From the NCBI GenBank assembly GCA_964585305.1, contig CAZPDM010000070.1, positions 1-24,031 on the forward strand: a DNA stretch of 24,031 nt, in the 5' to 3' direction. The notes under the pieces were generated by a model. It was not told where the DNA came from. It worked only from the letters and a program-made list of their open reading frames with translations, and did not search any database. The DNA is from CAZPDM01 sp964585305 (lineage in GTDB: Bacteria > Planctomycetota > Uabimicrobiia > Uabimicrobiales > JABWCH01). Made by a program: the position numbers and the translations under genes. Each line of letters opens with the position of its first letter. Positions within the stretch are counted from its first letter, which is position 1. This document shows, piece after piece, positions 8,420 through 16,493 of this stretch.

Positions 8420-9322
8420 TTAATATGTCCTAGCTGTGATAAATTTTGCGATTCCAATTAAGTATTCTGAACTAGGTAAATCTGCAATGCTTTTACACGC
8501 TTCATCAACAAGTTGGTTGGCTTTTTGTTGTGCTTGCTCTAATCCCCAAATTCCGGGATAAGTCAGTTTTCCAAGAGATTGATCTTTATTTACTTTTTTA
8601 CCCATATTTTTTTCGTCGCCAACAACATCTAAAATATCGTCCACAATTTGAAAAGCCAAACCAATTTTTTGTCCGTATACAGCAATTTTATTGCGAATTT
8701 CGCTATTGGCTTTACCAATTACGGCACCGCCTTTACAGGCTGCAAAAATTAAAGCCATTGTTTTATTGTTATGGATATAATCTAATAAAATTGCTGGTGT
8801 AGCAGAGTCTTCTAAAATTTCATTCGGTTGTTTTTGTCGCTCCGCCATAATATCAGCAACTTGTCCTGATACCATGCCACCAATTCCAGCATACCAAGAT
8901 AATGTAGAAGTCAATTCAGCAGAAATAGAAAAATCCTTTATATAATTGGAAATAAACCAAAAAGCATGAGTCAAAAGAGCATCGCCAGCCAAAATTCCCA
9001 TCGCTTCTCCAAATTTTTTATGTGTGGTAAGTTGTCCACGGCGGTACTCATCATTATCTAAAGCTGGCAAATCATCATGCACTAAAGAATATGCGTGTAT
9101 CATTTCTAATGCAGCAGCATAAGGAAAAATATGTTCGTCCAGCCCATTTAATCCGCGTGCAATAGTAATAGTTAGAATAGCACGAAGACGTTTTCCCCCA
9201 TTTAATAAAGCATATCTCATGGCGTCACCTAGAGGTTTAGGTGGGCGATTTTCTGGGAAATGTTTATCTAAATATTGTTCAATTTCTTGTTTAATTGCCT
9301 TAAGATATAATTCAATCTCCAT
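8420..9322 (-). CDS. ispA: Farnesyl diphosphate synthase-type polyprenyl synthetase
   Basis: Condenses isopentenyl diphosphate with allylic diphosphates. At 300 residues it has the normal length. Motifs are GGKRLR (42-47), the first Asp-rich motif DDLPALD (83-89) followed by RRG, GDALLTHAF, and the second Asp-rich motif in FQIVDDILD with the basic KKVNKD loop. The stretch HAYSLVHDDLPALD is very close to bacterial FPP synthase (IspA), which favours a C15 product, although chain length is not proven. It lies 24 nt after xseB; the xseB-ispA pairing is common in bacteria. A dxs gene, often next in such operons, is not here. Confidence 0.9.
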   Translation of the reverse strand: MEIELYLKAIKQEIEQYLDKHFPENRPPKPLGDAMRYALLNGGKRLRAILTITIARGLNGLDEHIFPYAAALEMIHAYSLVHDDLPALDNDEYRRGQLTTHKKFGEAMGILAGDALLTHAFWFISNYIKDFSISAELTSTLSWYAGIGGMVSGQVADIMAERQKQPNEILEDSATPAILLDYIHNNKTMALIFAACKGGAVIGKANSEIRNKIAVYGQKIGLAFQIVDDILDVVGDEKNMGKKVNKDQSLGKLTYPGIWGLEQAQQKANQLVDEACKSIADLPSSEYLIGIAKFITARTY

Positions 9323-9346
9323 AGAAAAGCCTTTGCAAGATAAATT

Positions 9347-9673
9347 TTAAAGAGTAGATGATGAATTTCTAGGTGTTTTAGAATCTATATTAAACGGAGT
9401 TTCTTGAATCGAGCCATCTTCTTTTTTAGAAATGATTGCTATTTTCTTTTCAATAACTTCCAAAATCGTATAACATTTTTTTAAACGATTGACTCCTTCT
9501 TCATATTTGGCAAGAGAGGATTCAAGTGGTAAATCGCCCCTTTCTAATTCTGCGACAATTTCTTCAAGACGATGGAGAGAACTTTCAAAGCTTTCTTTTT
9601 CAATAGATTCAAGATTAGTAGGAGCATTTATTCCAGGTGTATTAACCATAAGGCGATTCAGTGGTGTTAACAC
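9347..9673 (-). CDS. xseB: Exodeoxyribonuclease VII small subunit
   Basis: Small subunit that wraps the large XseA subunit in the single-strand-specific nuclease. The family core is plain: SFESSLHRLEEIVAELE, GDLPLESSLAKYEEG and a Leu/Lys-rich coiled region up to about residue 83. At 108 residues it is longer than usual (about 70-85), with about 28 extra N-terminal residues and a short C-terminal tail. The start is uncertain. GTG at 9673 has a GGAGG (9676-9680) only 2 nt upstream, and ATG at 9649 has the same SD 26 nt away. It is the first gene of the operon. xseA is not in the window. Confidence 0.88.
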   Translation of the reverse strand: MLTPLNRLMVNTPGINAPTNLESIEKESFESSLHRLEEIVAELERGDLPLESSLAKYEEGVNRLKKCYTILEVIEKKIAIISKKEDGSIQETPFNIDSKTPRNSSSTL

Positions 9674-9701
9674 TGCCTCCGCTAGAAAAATGTTTTTTTA
9701 T

Positions 9702-9730
9702 AGTATAGGGCATATCTATAAAAAACGCAA
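9702..9730 (-). promoter_or_regulatory. Candidate promoter of the xseB operon
   Basis: On the minus strand, TTGCGT (9730-9725), a 17-nt spacer and TATACT (9707-9702) form a plausible sigma70-type promoter just upstream of the GGAGG. The -10 is 5/6 and the -35 is 3/6 to consensus. Confidence 0.4.
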
Positions 9731-9762
9731 GAAAATTCCAATCTCTTTTTGTTTTTTTTTGC

Positions 9763-9791
9763 TTGACGATTGATTTTTTTTAAGTGAAAAT
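9763..9791 (+). promoter_or_regulatory. Candidate promoter of the GH1 gene
   Basis: TTGACG (9763-9768), a 17-nt spacer and GAAAAT (9786-9791). It lies 91 nt before the ATG at 9882, back to back with the xseB promoter candidate in the divergent gap. Confidence 0.35.
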
Positions 9792-9881
9792 AGTTAGCCA
9801 GTTAGAAAAATATCTTTTTGAGAGTCTCAAGCCATTTATTTGGCAGCAAAGACTAGTCTTTTAAAATAGGTAAAAAAATAT

Positions 9882-11213
9882 ATGAGTCAACGAATATTAA
9901 AATTCCCTTCCAATTTTCTTTGGGGCGTTGCAACAGCAAGTCACCAAAATGAAGGAGATAACCGAAATAATGATTTTTGGAATTGGGAACAAATACCTGG
10001 ACATGTTGTAGATGGTACGACTAGTTCATTAGCTTGCAATTGGTGGCAAAATCCATTACCAGATTTTGATCTTATACAAAATTTAGGGTTAAATACATTA
10101 AGACTTTCCCTTGAATGGAGTCGTATAGAGCCTAAAGAAAATGTCTGGGATAAGGATGTTTTTGCCAAATATCGTCAGTGGTTAATTGAACTGAAGCAGA
10201 GAAATATTACGCCCATGATCACATTGCATCATTTCACTAATCCAATGTGGTTAGCAGAACAAGGTGGCTGGGAAAATACTAAAGTTGTCAATTTCTTTGG
10301 ACGTTATACACAAAAAGTTGTAGAAGAACTGGGCGAATTATGCCAAATCTGGTGTACGATAAACGAACCTATTATTTATGGGACTCATGCTTATTTAATA
10401 GGGCGATGGTATCCTGGTAAAAAAAGTTTGCTAAAACTTGTTAAAGTTACAAGAAATCAAGTACATGCGCATAATTTAGCATATAATATTCTTCATGCAA
10501 AAAATCCCAATTATTCTATAGGTATGGCGCAACATTGCGCAGCCTTTGCTGCTGCAAATTCATCTCGTGCTAGTAAATCGATAGCTACAATACGAGATAA
10601 TCTATTAAATTGGCGTTTTTTAGATGCTATTGCACTAGGTAAATGGCGATTTCCTTGCAGTTTATGGCCTAAAACACGAAAAATTTCTTGCGATACAAAT
10701 GATTACTTTGGAATCAATTACTATGGACGGCATCTTGTTAAATTTTCTCTTAAAGCAGTCGGAGAATTATTTGGAGAAGCTGTTCCTGCTCATCCCGATA
10801 TTGCTTGGATGGCTCCTTGGCAAGATCGAGAAATTTATCCTGCCGGAATTGGAGAATTTTTAGAAAAAATGTACCAACGTTATCATAAACCGCTTTATAT
10901 TACAGAAAACGGAATTGCTGATAACGAAGACAGCATTCGCTCGAGATTTTTACTTACACATCTTGCTTCTGTCCATCGTGCTATTCAAAAAGGCATACCT
11001 GTAAAGGGATTCTATCATTGGACTTTAGTGGATAATTATGAATGGGTAGAAGGTTGGACAACACGATTTGGTTTAGTGAAACTCAATCCAACAACTCAAG
11101 AAAGAACATTACGTCCCAGTGGCACATTATTTAGTGAAATTGCTAAACAAAATGCTATTACTGAAGAAACGGTACTTCAATATTGTCCTGCTGTAGCCAA
11201 GGAAATATTTTAA
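9882..11213 (+). CDS. Glycoside hydrolase family 1 (beta-glucosidase-like)
   Basis: Retaining beta-glycosidase of 443 residues, without signal peptide, so expected in the cytoplasm acting on imported beta-linked oligosaccharides. The N-terminal GH1 signature is FLWGVATASHQNEG (12-25). The acid/base Glu162 is in TINEP and the nucleophile Glu342 in YITENG. The sugar-binding loop NYEWVEGW followed by RFGL is also present. The Gln and His of the glycone subsite are visible as SHQNEG and LHHFTNP. It is slightly shorter than many GH1 enzymes (450-480) because of shortened loops around residue 265. Sugar specificity cannot be assigned. It is monocistronic: its own promoter candidate lies upstream and a hairpin terminator follows. 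Confidence 0.9.
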   Translation: MSQRILKFPSNFLWGVATASHQNEGDNRNNDFWNWEQIPGHVVDGTTSSLACNWWQNPLPDFDLIQNLGLNTLRLSLEWSRIEPKENVWDKDVFAKYRQWLIELKQRNITPMITLHHFTNPMWLAEQGGWENTKVVNFFGRYTQKVVEELGELCQIWCTINEPIIYGTHAYLIGRWYPGKKSLLKLVKVTRNQVHAHNLAYNILHAKNPNYSIGMAQHCAAFAAANSSRASKSIATIRDNLLNWRFLDAIALGKWRFPCSLWPKTRKISCDTNDYFGINYYGRHLVKFSLKAVGELFGEAVPAHPDIAWMAPWQDREIYPAGIGEFLEKMYQRYHKPLYITENGIADNEDSIRSRFLLTHLASVHRAIQKGIPVKGFYHWTLVDNYEWVEGWTTRFGLVKLNPTTQERTLRPSGTLFSEIAKQNAITEETVLQYCPAVAKEIF

Positions 11214-11241
11214 CTATAAAAATTATTTTATAAATATTTAC

Positions 11242-11267
11242 GGCACGCTTTATGCGTGCCCATTTTT
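11242..11267 (+). terminator. Intrinsic terminator after the GH1 gene
   Basis: A GC-rich 7-bp stem (GGCACGC / GCGTGCC, 11242-11248 and 11254-11260) with a 5-nt loop is followed by CA and T5 (11263-11267). The next start codon is only 10 nt further on, so the hairpin also sits in the leader of that gene if read-through occurs. Confidence 0.7.
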
Positions 11268-11277
11268 AGGAATATTT

Positions 11278-13905
11278 ATGTATAAATTTTGGAGTGTTCC
11301 TATCCGAATAATTCTATTTATAATACCGTTGCTATTATGCGTCAATTGCCAAAATAATAATTCCGTAAGAATCAATACTACCATGACAGAAGCTACCACA
11401 AATACTATTCCGAAATTCGAGAAAAATGCTTCCCAGGATACTACTCCATCTATAAACTCAAAAAATACTTTATTACAACAAAAAATTCCTGCAACACCAG
11501 TTATTTATATTACTTATACAGGAAAATATTCTAATGAAGCATATTGGAAAGAGCTGACAAAAGACATTGAAATAATCATTATTCAAACAATTAGTAAGAT
11601 TGCAGAATACACAGGATTTGCCTGTCCTGAAAAGGAAGTTATTATTTTAAAATTTCTAGATTGGCAAGCTAACAAACCAAATAATTATATTACTTCCATA
11701 CTTCAAGATGGACAACTCTATTGGGAAATTGGAATAATTTCAGAAAATATTTGGACAAAGCAAGAAAATCTTTCCCTAATCCTTCCCAAACTTTTGATGT
11801 CAGCAATCATAAAAGAATATGGCAAGAATATTTTGTCCTTACCAGAATGGCTTATAGCTGGAGGAATTGGCTATACAACAAATACGGGAAATACAATTTT
11901 AGACAAAATGGCAATAAGTCTTTTGGAAGATTCTCGAAGTTTTAGTGATGTCATTTTAGGACTAGAAAAAGTAAAACCTATTTTTCCCGAAGCAGAAGGA
12001 TATTTAGGATTTCGTTTTATTACCGAATATTATACAGATGGCAAAAATCTTTTAAAAATATTGCTCAAAAATATATTTTGGGAAGGTCAAGATTGGCAAG
12101 AACAATGGAAAAAAGTTTTGCAAATGTCGTTTTTTGAATGGCAAGAAAAATCAAAAAATTTTTCTCTCATAACAATAAATAAAATTTATCAACCATTACT
12201 TGCTGCTTATCGAAGAACTTTGCGTTTATATTTGCAACAAGAATATTTATCTGCAATCCCAGAATTTAAAAAGCTCACTTTAGAAACACCCAATAGTTTT
12301 ATTATTGGCAATGTCTGGTTTTGGTTAGCAATGTGTTACTATCGCAACCAACAATATACGGTTGCAATTGAATATTTCGGCCAAGTAGAAAAGTTTGCAG
12401 CGCGTACTATATATCTGGCAGAAGCAAATTATCGTAAGGCTTTATGTTATTTCCATCAAAATCAATTAGCAAAAGCTGTGCAGCAATGGCAATTTTTTTG
12501 TCGAGATTATCCGCAACACGATCTTATTCCAAGTGCTTTATTTTTTTTAGGTCAAAGTTTTGAACAACAAAAACAAGATCAAAAAGCTGCAATATATTAT
12601 GAAAAAATGCTGCAATATTCCCCACAGCATTCTCGTGCAAAAGCTGCTATCATTGCATTAATTAACTTAAGCATTAAATTAGAATGGATTCAAACCGGAT
12701 TACAATATTGCCAGCTTGCTTTACAAAGCAACAATTTATCTGAATCTGAAAAACAAGAATTAGAAAAACAGCAAAAAACTTTGGAATCAGCACAAGAAAA
12801 TTCTTTATCCGAAAGCACTGTCAAAAAATGGGAACGCTGTTTAGAAAAATTTGCTGATCAATCTTATAAAGAAAAACAAGAAATAATTTTAGAATTAGGA
12901 AGAATTGGAAAACTTGCTATTCCATGGATGGAAAAAATTTTATCACAATTGGATGATGAAAATTTAGAAGATACAATGCTTCTAAGCATTTCCCAACTTG
13001 AAGGAAAATATGCAATACCAATCCTTTGGAAAATATTGCAACACAATCCTAAAAAAAGCCAAGTTATTTTTGAAGAATTTATCAGAAAAAAAATTCCTAT
13101 ACCATTTATAGAAAATATGCTTGCTGAGCAAATCAGCTCTATGTCAACATCAGAAAAAAATAAAATACAAGAAATTTGGAAAAAATTACTTTGGAATACA
13201 ACAGAAGAAATACGAGAAAAATTCCCCAAATTATTGCTAGAACTCAATGGTATTACAGAAAATAATATTTATCAAAAAGATCGTATTCATCAGAAAGAAA
13301 TTTTATCCCAACAACAATGTAATGCGTTAAGCCAATTGGCCCGTTTAGGAGACGAAAGTCAAATTCCTGTTTTATTAGAAATAGCTAAATATGGAGAATA
13401 TCGCGCTCAAATTTTGGCATTAGAATATCTGCTTGTTTGGCAGGATAGTCAATCAAAATCTTTATTTCTTTCGTCTCTGTCTGAGAAAGATAATCAAATT
13501 AGAATTCTATCTGTGCGTGGCCTAGTGCAATTACAAGAATTTCCTTTATTGGAATTTGAAAAAATATTAAGCCAAGAATATTCATCCATTGATTTGAAAA
13601 TTTTAATATTGGAATCTTTGGAAACACTTCAAAATGAACAATCATGGAATATTATTCTATCTAGGTTGGTGGATTCTGATTTAGTCATCCGACAAAAAAT
13701 TAAGGATTTAGTAGCAAAAAATGCCACCAAATCCTTAGCAAAAATTCTTGCAACAAAATTTTTGGAAGAACCTCGACCTTTGTATTTTTATACGGATATT
13801 GTAGAATTATTAGAAAAGATTTTACAAGTAAAGATTTCATACAACCCTACTATGACCCAAAAACAACGTAAAGAAGTCCTAGCAAAAATAGAATCCAAAA
13901 TGTAG
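11278..13905 (+). CDS. Exported protein with degenerate peptidase-like domain, TPR and HEAT repeats
   Basis: An 875-residue protein with a signal peptide (residues 1-24, hydrophobic IILFIIPLLL). A Cys at 24 suggests a lipoprotein, but the lipobox (CVNC) is non-standard. A Thr/Asn-rich linker follows. Residues about 70-295 look like the gluzincin 'peptidase MA-like' domain that often precedes TPRs: LPEWLIAGGIGY (188-199) parallels the usual LPxWLxEGxAxY. The active-site helix reads SAIIKEY (175-181) in place of HExxH, and the third ligand Glu is Ala194, so it is probably inactive. TPR-like helix pairs cover about 305-480 and HEAT-like repeats about 540-860 (for example the Gly-Asp-Glu/Ile-Pro-Val-Leu unit around 700). 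The likely role is a protein-interaction scaffold outside the cytoplasm; the partner is unknown. Domain calls rest on pattern reading only. Confidence 0.65.
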   Translation: MYKFWSVPIRIILFIIPLLLCVNCQNNNSVRINTTMTEATTNTIPKFEKNASQDTTPSINSKNTLLQQKIPATPVIYITYTGKYSNEAYWKELTKDIEIIIIQTISKIAEYTGFACPEKEVIILKFLDWQANKPNNYITSILQDGQLYWEIGIISENIWTKQENLSLILPKLLMSAIIKEYGKNILSLPEWLIAGGIGYTTNTGNTILDKMAISLLEDSRSFSDVILGLEKVKPIFPEAEGYLGFRFITEYYTDGKNLLKILLKNIFWEGQDWQEQWKKVLQMSFFEWQEKSKNFSLITINKIYQPLLAAYRRTLRLYLQQEYLSAIPEFKKLTLETPNSFIIGNVWFWLAMCYYRNQQYTVAIEYFGQVEKFAARTIYLAEANYRKALCYFHQNQLAKAVQQWQFFCRDYPQHDLIPSALFFLGQSFEQQKQDQKAAIYYEKMLQYSPQHSRAKAAIIALINLSIKLEWIQTGLQYCQLALQSNNLSESEKQELEKQQKTLESAQENSLSESTVKKWERCLEKFADQSYKEKQEIILELGRIGKLAIPWMEKILSQLDDENLEDTMLLSISQLEGKYAIPILWKILQHNPKKSQVIFEEFIRKKIPIPFIENMLAEQISSMSTSEKNKIQEIWKKLLWNTTEEIREKFPKLLLELNGITENNIYQKDRIHQKEILSQQQCNALSQLARLGDESQIPVLLEIAKYGEYRAQILALEYLLVWQDSQSKSLFLSSLSEKDNQIRILSVRGLVQLQEFPLLEFEKILSQEYSSIDLKILILESLETLQNEQSWNIILSRLVDSDLVIRQKIKDLVAKNATKSLAKILATKFLEEPRPLYFYTDIVELLEKILQVKISYNPTMTQKQRKEVLAKIESKM

Positions 13906-13910
13906 TTTTT

Positions 13911-14303
13911 TTATGGATTGATTACTACTTCAAATAAGAAATCATTATTTTTATCATAGTACCGATATACCATTGTAATACCACGCCCTAAAATATCTTT
14001 TTTAATAGCAGGATTATTTTGGAGTTCATTTCGAACTGCAGCATCTTGAGCGGATTGAATTTGTGCTATATTAATCAAGTCTGCTTTTACAAAATTTATT
14101 AAAGTATAGTGGTATGTAAAAGACTTTCCTGGTCCTGAAGTAACCTTATCCAGTCTAGTCTCTTCATCTATTGTTTGAGGACAGTCTTTATTTATAATTT
14201 CACATGTTTTCGCAAGTTCTTCTTCAATACTTGGGGAAAAAAATACAACTCGAATGACAACAATCGCGACAACAATAAAAAAAGTTACGGCTGATTTACT
14301 CAT
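13911..14303 (-). CDS. Small membrane-anchored protein of unknown function
   Basis: A 130-residue protein with one N-terminal membrane segment (about 6-23, TFFIVVAIVVIRVVFF) and a roughly 105-residue soluble domain expected outside the cytoplasm. The domain has two Cys (CEIINKDC), then CPQTIDEETRLDKV, FTYHYTLINF and a C-terminal YRYYDKNNDFLFEVVI. The pattern of Cys-Pro...Val/Ile-Asp-x-x-Thr-Arg, then Tyr-x-Tyr-Thr-Leu, recalls a widespread uncharacterised family in other bacteria, but I cannot name it. Its stop is 5 nt from the stop of the convergent TPR/HEAT gene. Translation initiation looks unusual; see the hairpin entry just upstream. Confidence 0.7.
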   Translation of the reverse strand: MSKSAVTFFIVVAIVVIRVVFFSPSIEEELAKTCEIINKDCPQTIDEETRLDKVTSGPGKSFTYHYTLINFVKADLINIAQIQSAQDAAVRNELQNNPAIKKDILGRGITMVYRYYDKNNDFLFEVVINP

Positions 14304-14332
14304 AAGAATTAGCGAAAAATTCGCTCCTCCCT
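14304..14332 (-). promoter_or_regulatory. RBS with a hairpin between Shine-Dalgarno and start codon
   Basis: On the minus strand a strong GGGAGG (14331-14326) is 22 nt from the ATG at 14303, too far for direct use. The intervening AGCGAA/TTCGCT perfect 6-bp stem with a 3-nt loop (14325-14311) removes 15 nt when folded. This leaves 7 nt between the stem and the AUG. No alternative ATG, GTG or TTG start lies between the SD and the ATG in frame. Confidence 0.6.
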
Positions 14333-14367
14333 GTAAAAATTGATAAAAAAAGTAGTTATATTAAGAA

Positions 14368-14396
14368 ATTTTACTTTTTCTTATTTCTTTATTCAA
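14368..14396 (-). promoter_or_regulatory. Candidate promoter of the small membrane protein gene
   Basis: Minus strand TTGAAT (14396-14391), exactly 17 nt, then TAAAAT (14373-14368). It lies just upstream of the hairpin-containing RBS, with a predicted short leader. Confidence 0.45.
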
Positions 14397-14434
14397 GAAA
14401 AATTTAAAAATTTAAAAAAATTTAAGGGACTATT

Positions 14435-15370
14435 ATGGACATTAAAGATAAATTTTTTGGCGGAATTATTGGAAGTGCATTAGGTGATGGGATTGGAGAA
14501 TTAGCATTTTCCAGAAAAAATAATAAAGATATAGCAACTTTTGAAACTTCTCTGGAAGAAGATTCTCATCCTTATTTTGAATATACTGATGATACAGCTA
14601 TGGCATTAGGAATCATGGAGTCTTTAATTGCAAATCAAGGGCAAATAATAGAAAAACATCTTGGAGATACCTTTGCAGAGAACTATAATAAAGAACCCTG
14701 GCGAGGATATGCAAGAGGACCCAATATGGTTTTTACCGCAGTAAAAGAAAAGCAAATAACATATACAAAAGCAGCACAAGAATTATTTGACGGGGGTTCT
14801 TTTGGAAATGGAGCTGCCATGAGAATTGCTCCGATAGGTGTTTGCTTTTATGAAGACATGAACTTATATGAAAAAGTGGCAGCTACTGCCACAGTAACAC
14901 ATGCTCATCCTATTGCAATCGATGGTGCGGCAGTATTAGCCTTAGCAATTGCTCAGGCAATGAAACTTGATCCTACACAAGATTTCCCGCAAAATAAATT
15001 TTTGGATGATCTCATTGCCTTTTGCCGTACATCAGAAATGCGCGAAAAAATGGAAATGGTAAAAACAAGCCTAAGCGAAAAGTGGGCAGAATTTGAAACA
15101 GCAAAAAAACTAAAATTAACTGTTTGCACACACGAATCTGTTCCTTTCGCTATATACTCTTTTCTCATACATCCTAAATCATATAAAGATTGTTTATATT
15201 GCAGTGCTTTAAATGGTGGAGATCGCGATACTATGGGAGCTATGGCAGCTGCTATTTCCGGCGCGTACTTAGGACTATCGGCTATACCTCAAAACTGGGT
15301 AAAAAAACTCGAAAGAAAAGATTACTTTCAAAGTCTGATTGAAAAACTTTTCGAAATATTTATAAAATAA
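14435..15370 (+). CDS. ADP-ribosylglycohydrolase (ARH/DraG family)
   Basis: Removes ADP-ribose from proteins or small molecules using two Mg ions. The 311-residue length fits. Metal-binding motifs are complete: GDGIGE near 17-22, YTDDTAM (50-56), and GGDRDTMGAM (261-270), giving Asp263, Asp265 and Thr266 as ligands. GSFGNGAAMRIAPIG and THAHP (155-159) are also typical. The middle residue of GGDxDT is Arg, which is less common than Thr. There is no signal peptide. A good SD, AAGGGA (14424-14429), lies 5 nt before the ATG. A nitrilase-family gene follows 86 nt downstream on the same strand. The substrate (arginine-, serine- or free ADP-ribose adducts) cannot be decided. Confidence 0.9.
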   Translation: MDIKDKFFGGIIGSALGDGIGELAFSRKNNKDIATFETSLEEDSHPYFEYTDDTAMALGIMESLIANQGQIIEKHLGDTFAENYNKEPWRGYARGPNMVFTAVKEKQITYTKAAQELFDGGSFGNGAAMRIAPIGVCFYEDMNLYEKVAATATVTHAHPIAIDGAAVLALAIAQAMKLDPTQDFPQNKFLDDLIAFCRTSEMREKMEMVKTSLSEKWAEFETAKKLKLTVCTHESVPFAIYSFLIHPKSYKDCLYCSALNGGDRDTMGAMAAAISGAYLGLSAIPQNWVKKLERKDYFQSLIEKLFEIFIK

Positions 15371-15385
15371 ATTTAAACCACATAG

Positions 15386-15437
15386 CAATTCGCTTTATTC
15401 AATGGCAACTTAGTTTGCATATAATATAAGCGAATTG
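15386..15437 (+). promoter_or_regulatory. Inverted repeat flanking a promoter-like TATAAT
   Basis: Perfect 10-bp arms CAATTCGCTT (15386-15395) and AAGCGAATTG (15428-15437) lie 42 bp apart, start to start. Between them is a perfect TATAAT (15420-15425), with a weak TATTCA (15396-15401) at 18-nt spacing. The arms therefore bracket the putative promoter of the nitrilase gene (ATG 15457), as an operator might. There is no T-tract, so a terminator for the upstream gene is less likely. Confidence 0.45.
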
Positions 15438-15456
15438 TTATATACAGAAAGATTTT

Positions 15457-16329
15457 ATGAAACTAGCACTAGCTCAAATACTTGCCGTTGATGAAGATCG
15501 CACTCAAAACCTAAATCTACAGATTAAAGCGATAGCCAATGCAAAGGAAGCAGGAGCCGATTTTATCCTCTTCCCGGAGATGTTTGATATTGGATACACT
15601 CAACCTGAAGGACTCCAAGATAAATGGAGAAACTTGGCAATTTCTCAAAATCATCCCTATATCAACGCCCTCAAATCAGCCTTCGCACAATATAATATAT
15701 GGGGAACTATAAATTACATGCAAGTAGGAAATCTATATCCGCGAAACAGTATGCTTGTTGTAAATAATAAAGGTGAATCTGTATGCAATTACTCAAAAAT
15801 ACATCTCTTTGAGCCGTTCGAAAATGACGCATGTTGTGAACCAGGAGATCAATTTTATGTTTTCGATTTTCCATTAAGTGATGGTTCATTTTTGAAAATT
15901 GGTACGATGATATGTGCAGATAGAGATTTTCCAGAATCAGCCAGAATATTGATGAAAATGGGAGCAGAATTGATTATATCTCCAAATGCTTGTCCTTTGA
16001 ATAATATACTTTCAGATATGTTAAGAGTTCGTGCTTTAGAGAATGCTCTTGCTTTGGCAACAGTAAATTATCCATCTCCGAAATGGGATGGACATTCAGC
16101 TTTAATCAGCCCCTGGGGAGAATATATTGAACGTCTTAGCAATAAGGAAGATATGCGAGTAGTAGAAATCCCAAGCAACGACATAAAAGCATATCGAAAA
16201 AATACAAACTGGGGTGATGCATTCCGCAAAGAATATGCGTACGATCCTATTATAAATTGCAACACAATAGAACCATTCGCAAATAGAAAAAATAAGATCG
16301 GAATAATCCGTAACCGAAGTAATGGATAA
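15457..16329 (+). CDS. Nitrilase-superfamily carbon-nitrogen hydrolase
   Basis: A 290-residue cytoplasmic amidohydrolase. The catalytic Glu-Lys-Cys triad is intact: Glu41 in LFPEMFDIGY, Lys114 in YSKIHLFEPFE and Cys153 in GTMICADRDFPES, followed by MGAELIISPNACP. This motif order defines the superfamily. Members hydrolyse C-N bonds in amides, carbamoyl compounds or nitriles; the branch (amidase, N-carbamoyl hydrolase, Nit-like) is not clear. It follows the ADP-ribosylglycohydrolase gene but probably has its own promoter. The SD is weak (GAAAG). A joint role with the ARH enzyme in nucleotide- or ADP-ribose-adduct turnover is speculation. Confidence 0.88.
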   Translation: MKLALAQILAVDEDRTQNLNLQIKAIANAKEAGADFILFPEMFDIGYTQPEGLQDKWRNLAISQNHPYINALKSAFAQYNIWGTINYMQVGNLYPRNSMLVVNNKGESVCNYSKIHLFEPFENDACCEPGDQFYVFDFPLSDGSFLKIGTMICADRDFPESARILMKMGAELIISPNACPLNNILSDMLRVRALENALALATVNYPSPKWDGHSALISPWGEYIERLSNKEDMRVVEIPSNDIKAYRKNTNWGDAFRKEYAYDPIINCNTIEPFANRKNKIGIIRNRSNG

Positions 16330-16350
16330 TTGCACTATTACTAAATCTTC

Positions 16351-16399
16351 GCCAGAAAGCCCCAGCTTTCAGGCTGTAGGATGAATGGGGGAATTTTTT
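16351..16399 (+). terminator. Hairpin plus T-tract after the nitrilase gene, resembling a tnpB 3' end
   Basis: CCCAGC (16361-16366) pairs imperfectly with GCTG-ta-GG (16373-16380), and an outer CCCC can pair with GGGG (16387-16390). T7 follows (16393-16399), so it can act as the nitrilase terminator. The context AGAAAGCCCC...CTTTCAGG...GGATGAATGG resembles the right end of IS605/IS607-type tnpB elements (from memory), with a decayed stem. Confidence 0.45.
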
Positions 16400-16493
16400 T
16401 ATTTTTTTATTGGCAAAACTATAAAAATAGTTATAATATATTCATCTAATAAAAATAATAAATGAAATGATAATAAATATGGAAATACAAAAT

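Noticed and set aside
12864..13247. Minus-strand 127-codon frame inside the TPR/HEAT gene
   Set aside because: Phe/Ser/Ile-rich antisense of Lys/Glu-rich coding sequence; no supporting signals.
14401..14425. Three TTTAAA-type repeats before the ADP-ribosylglycohydrolase gene
   Set aside because: Irregular spacing (8 and 10 bp) in homopolymer-rich DNA; best explained by AT bias.
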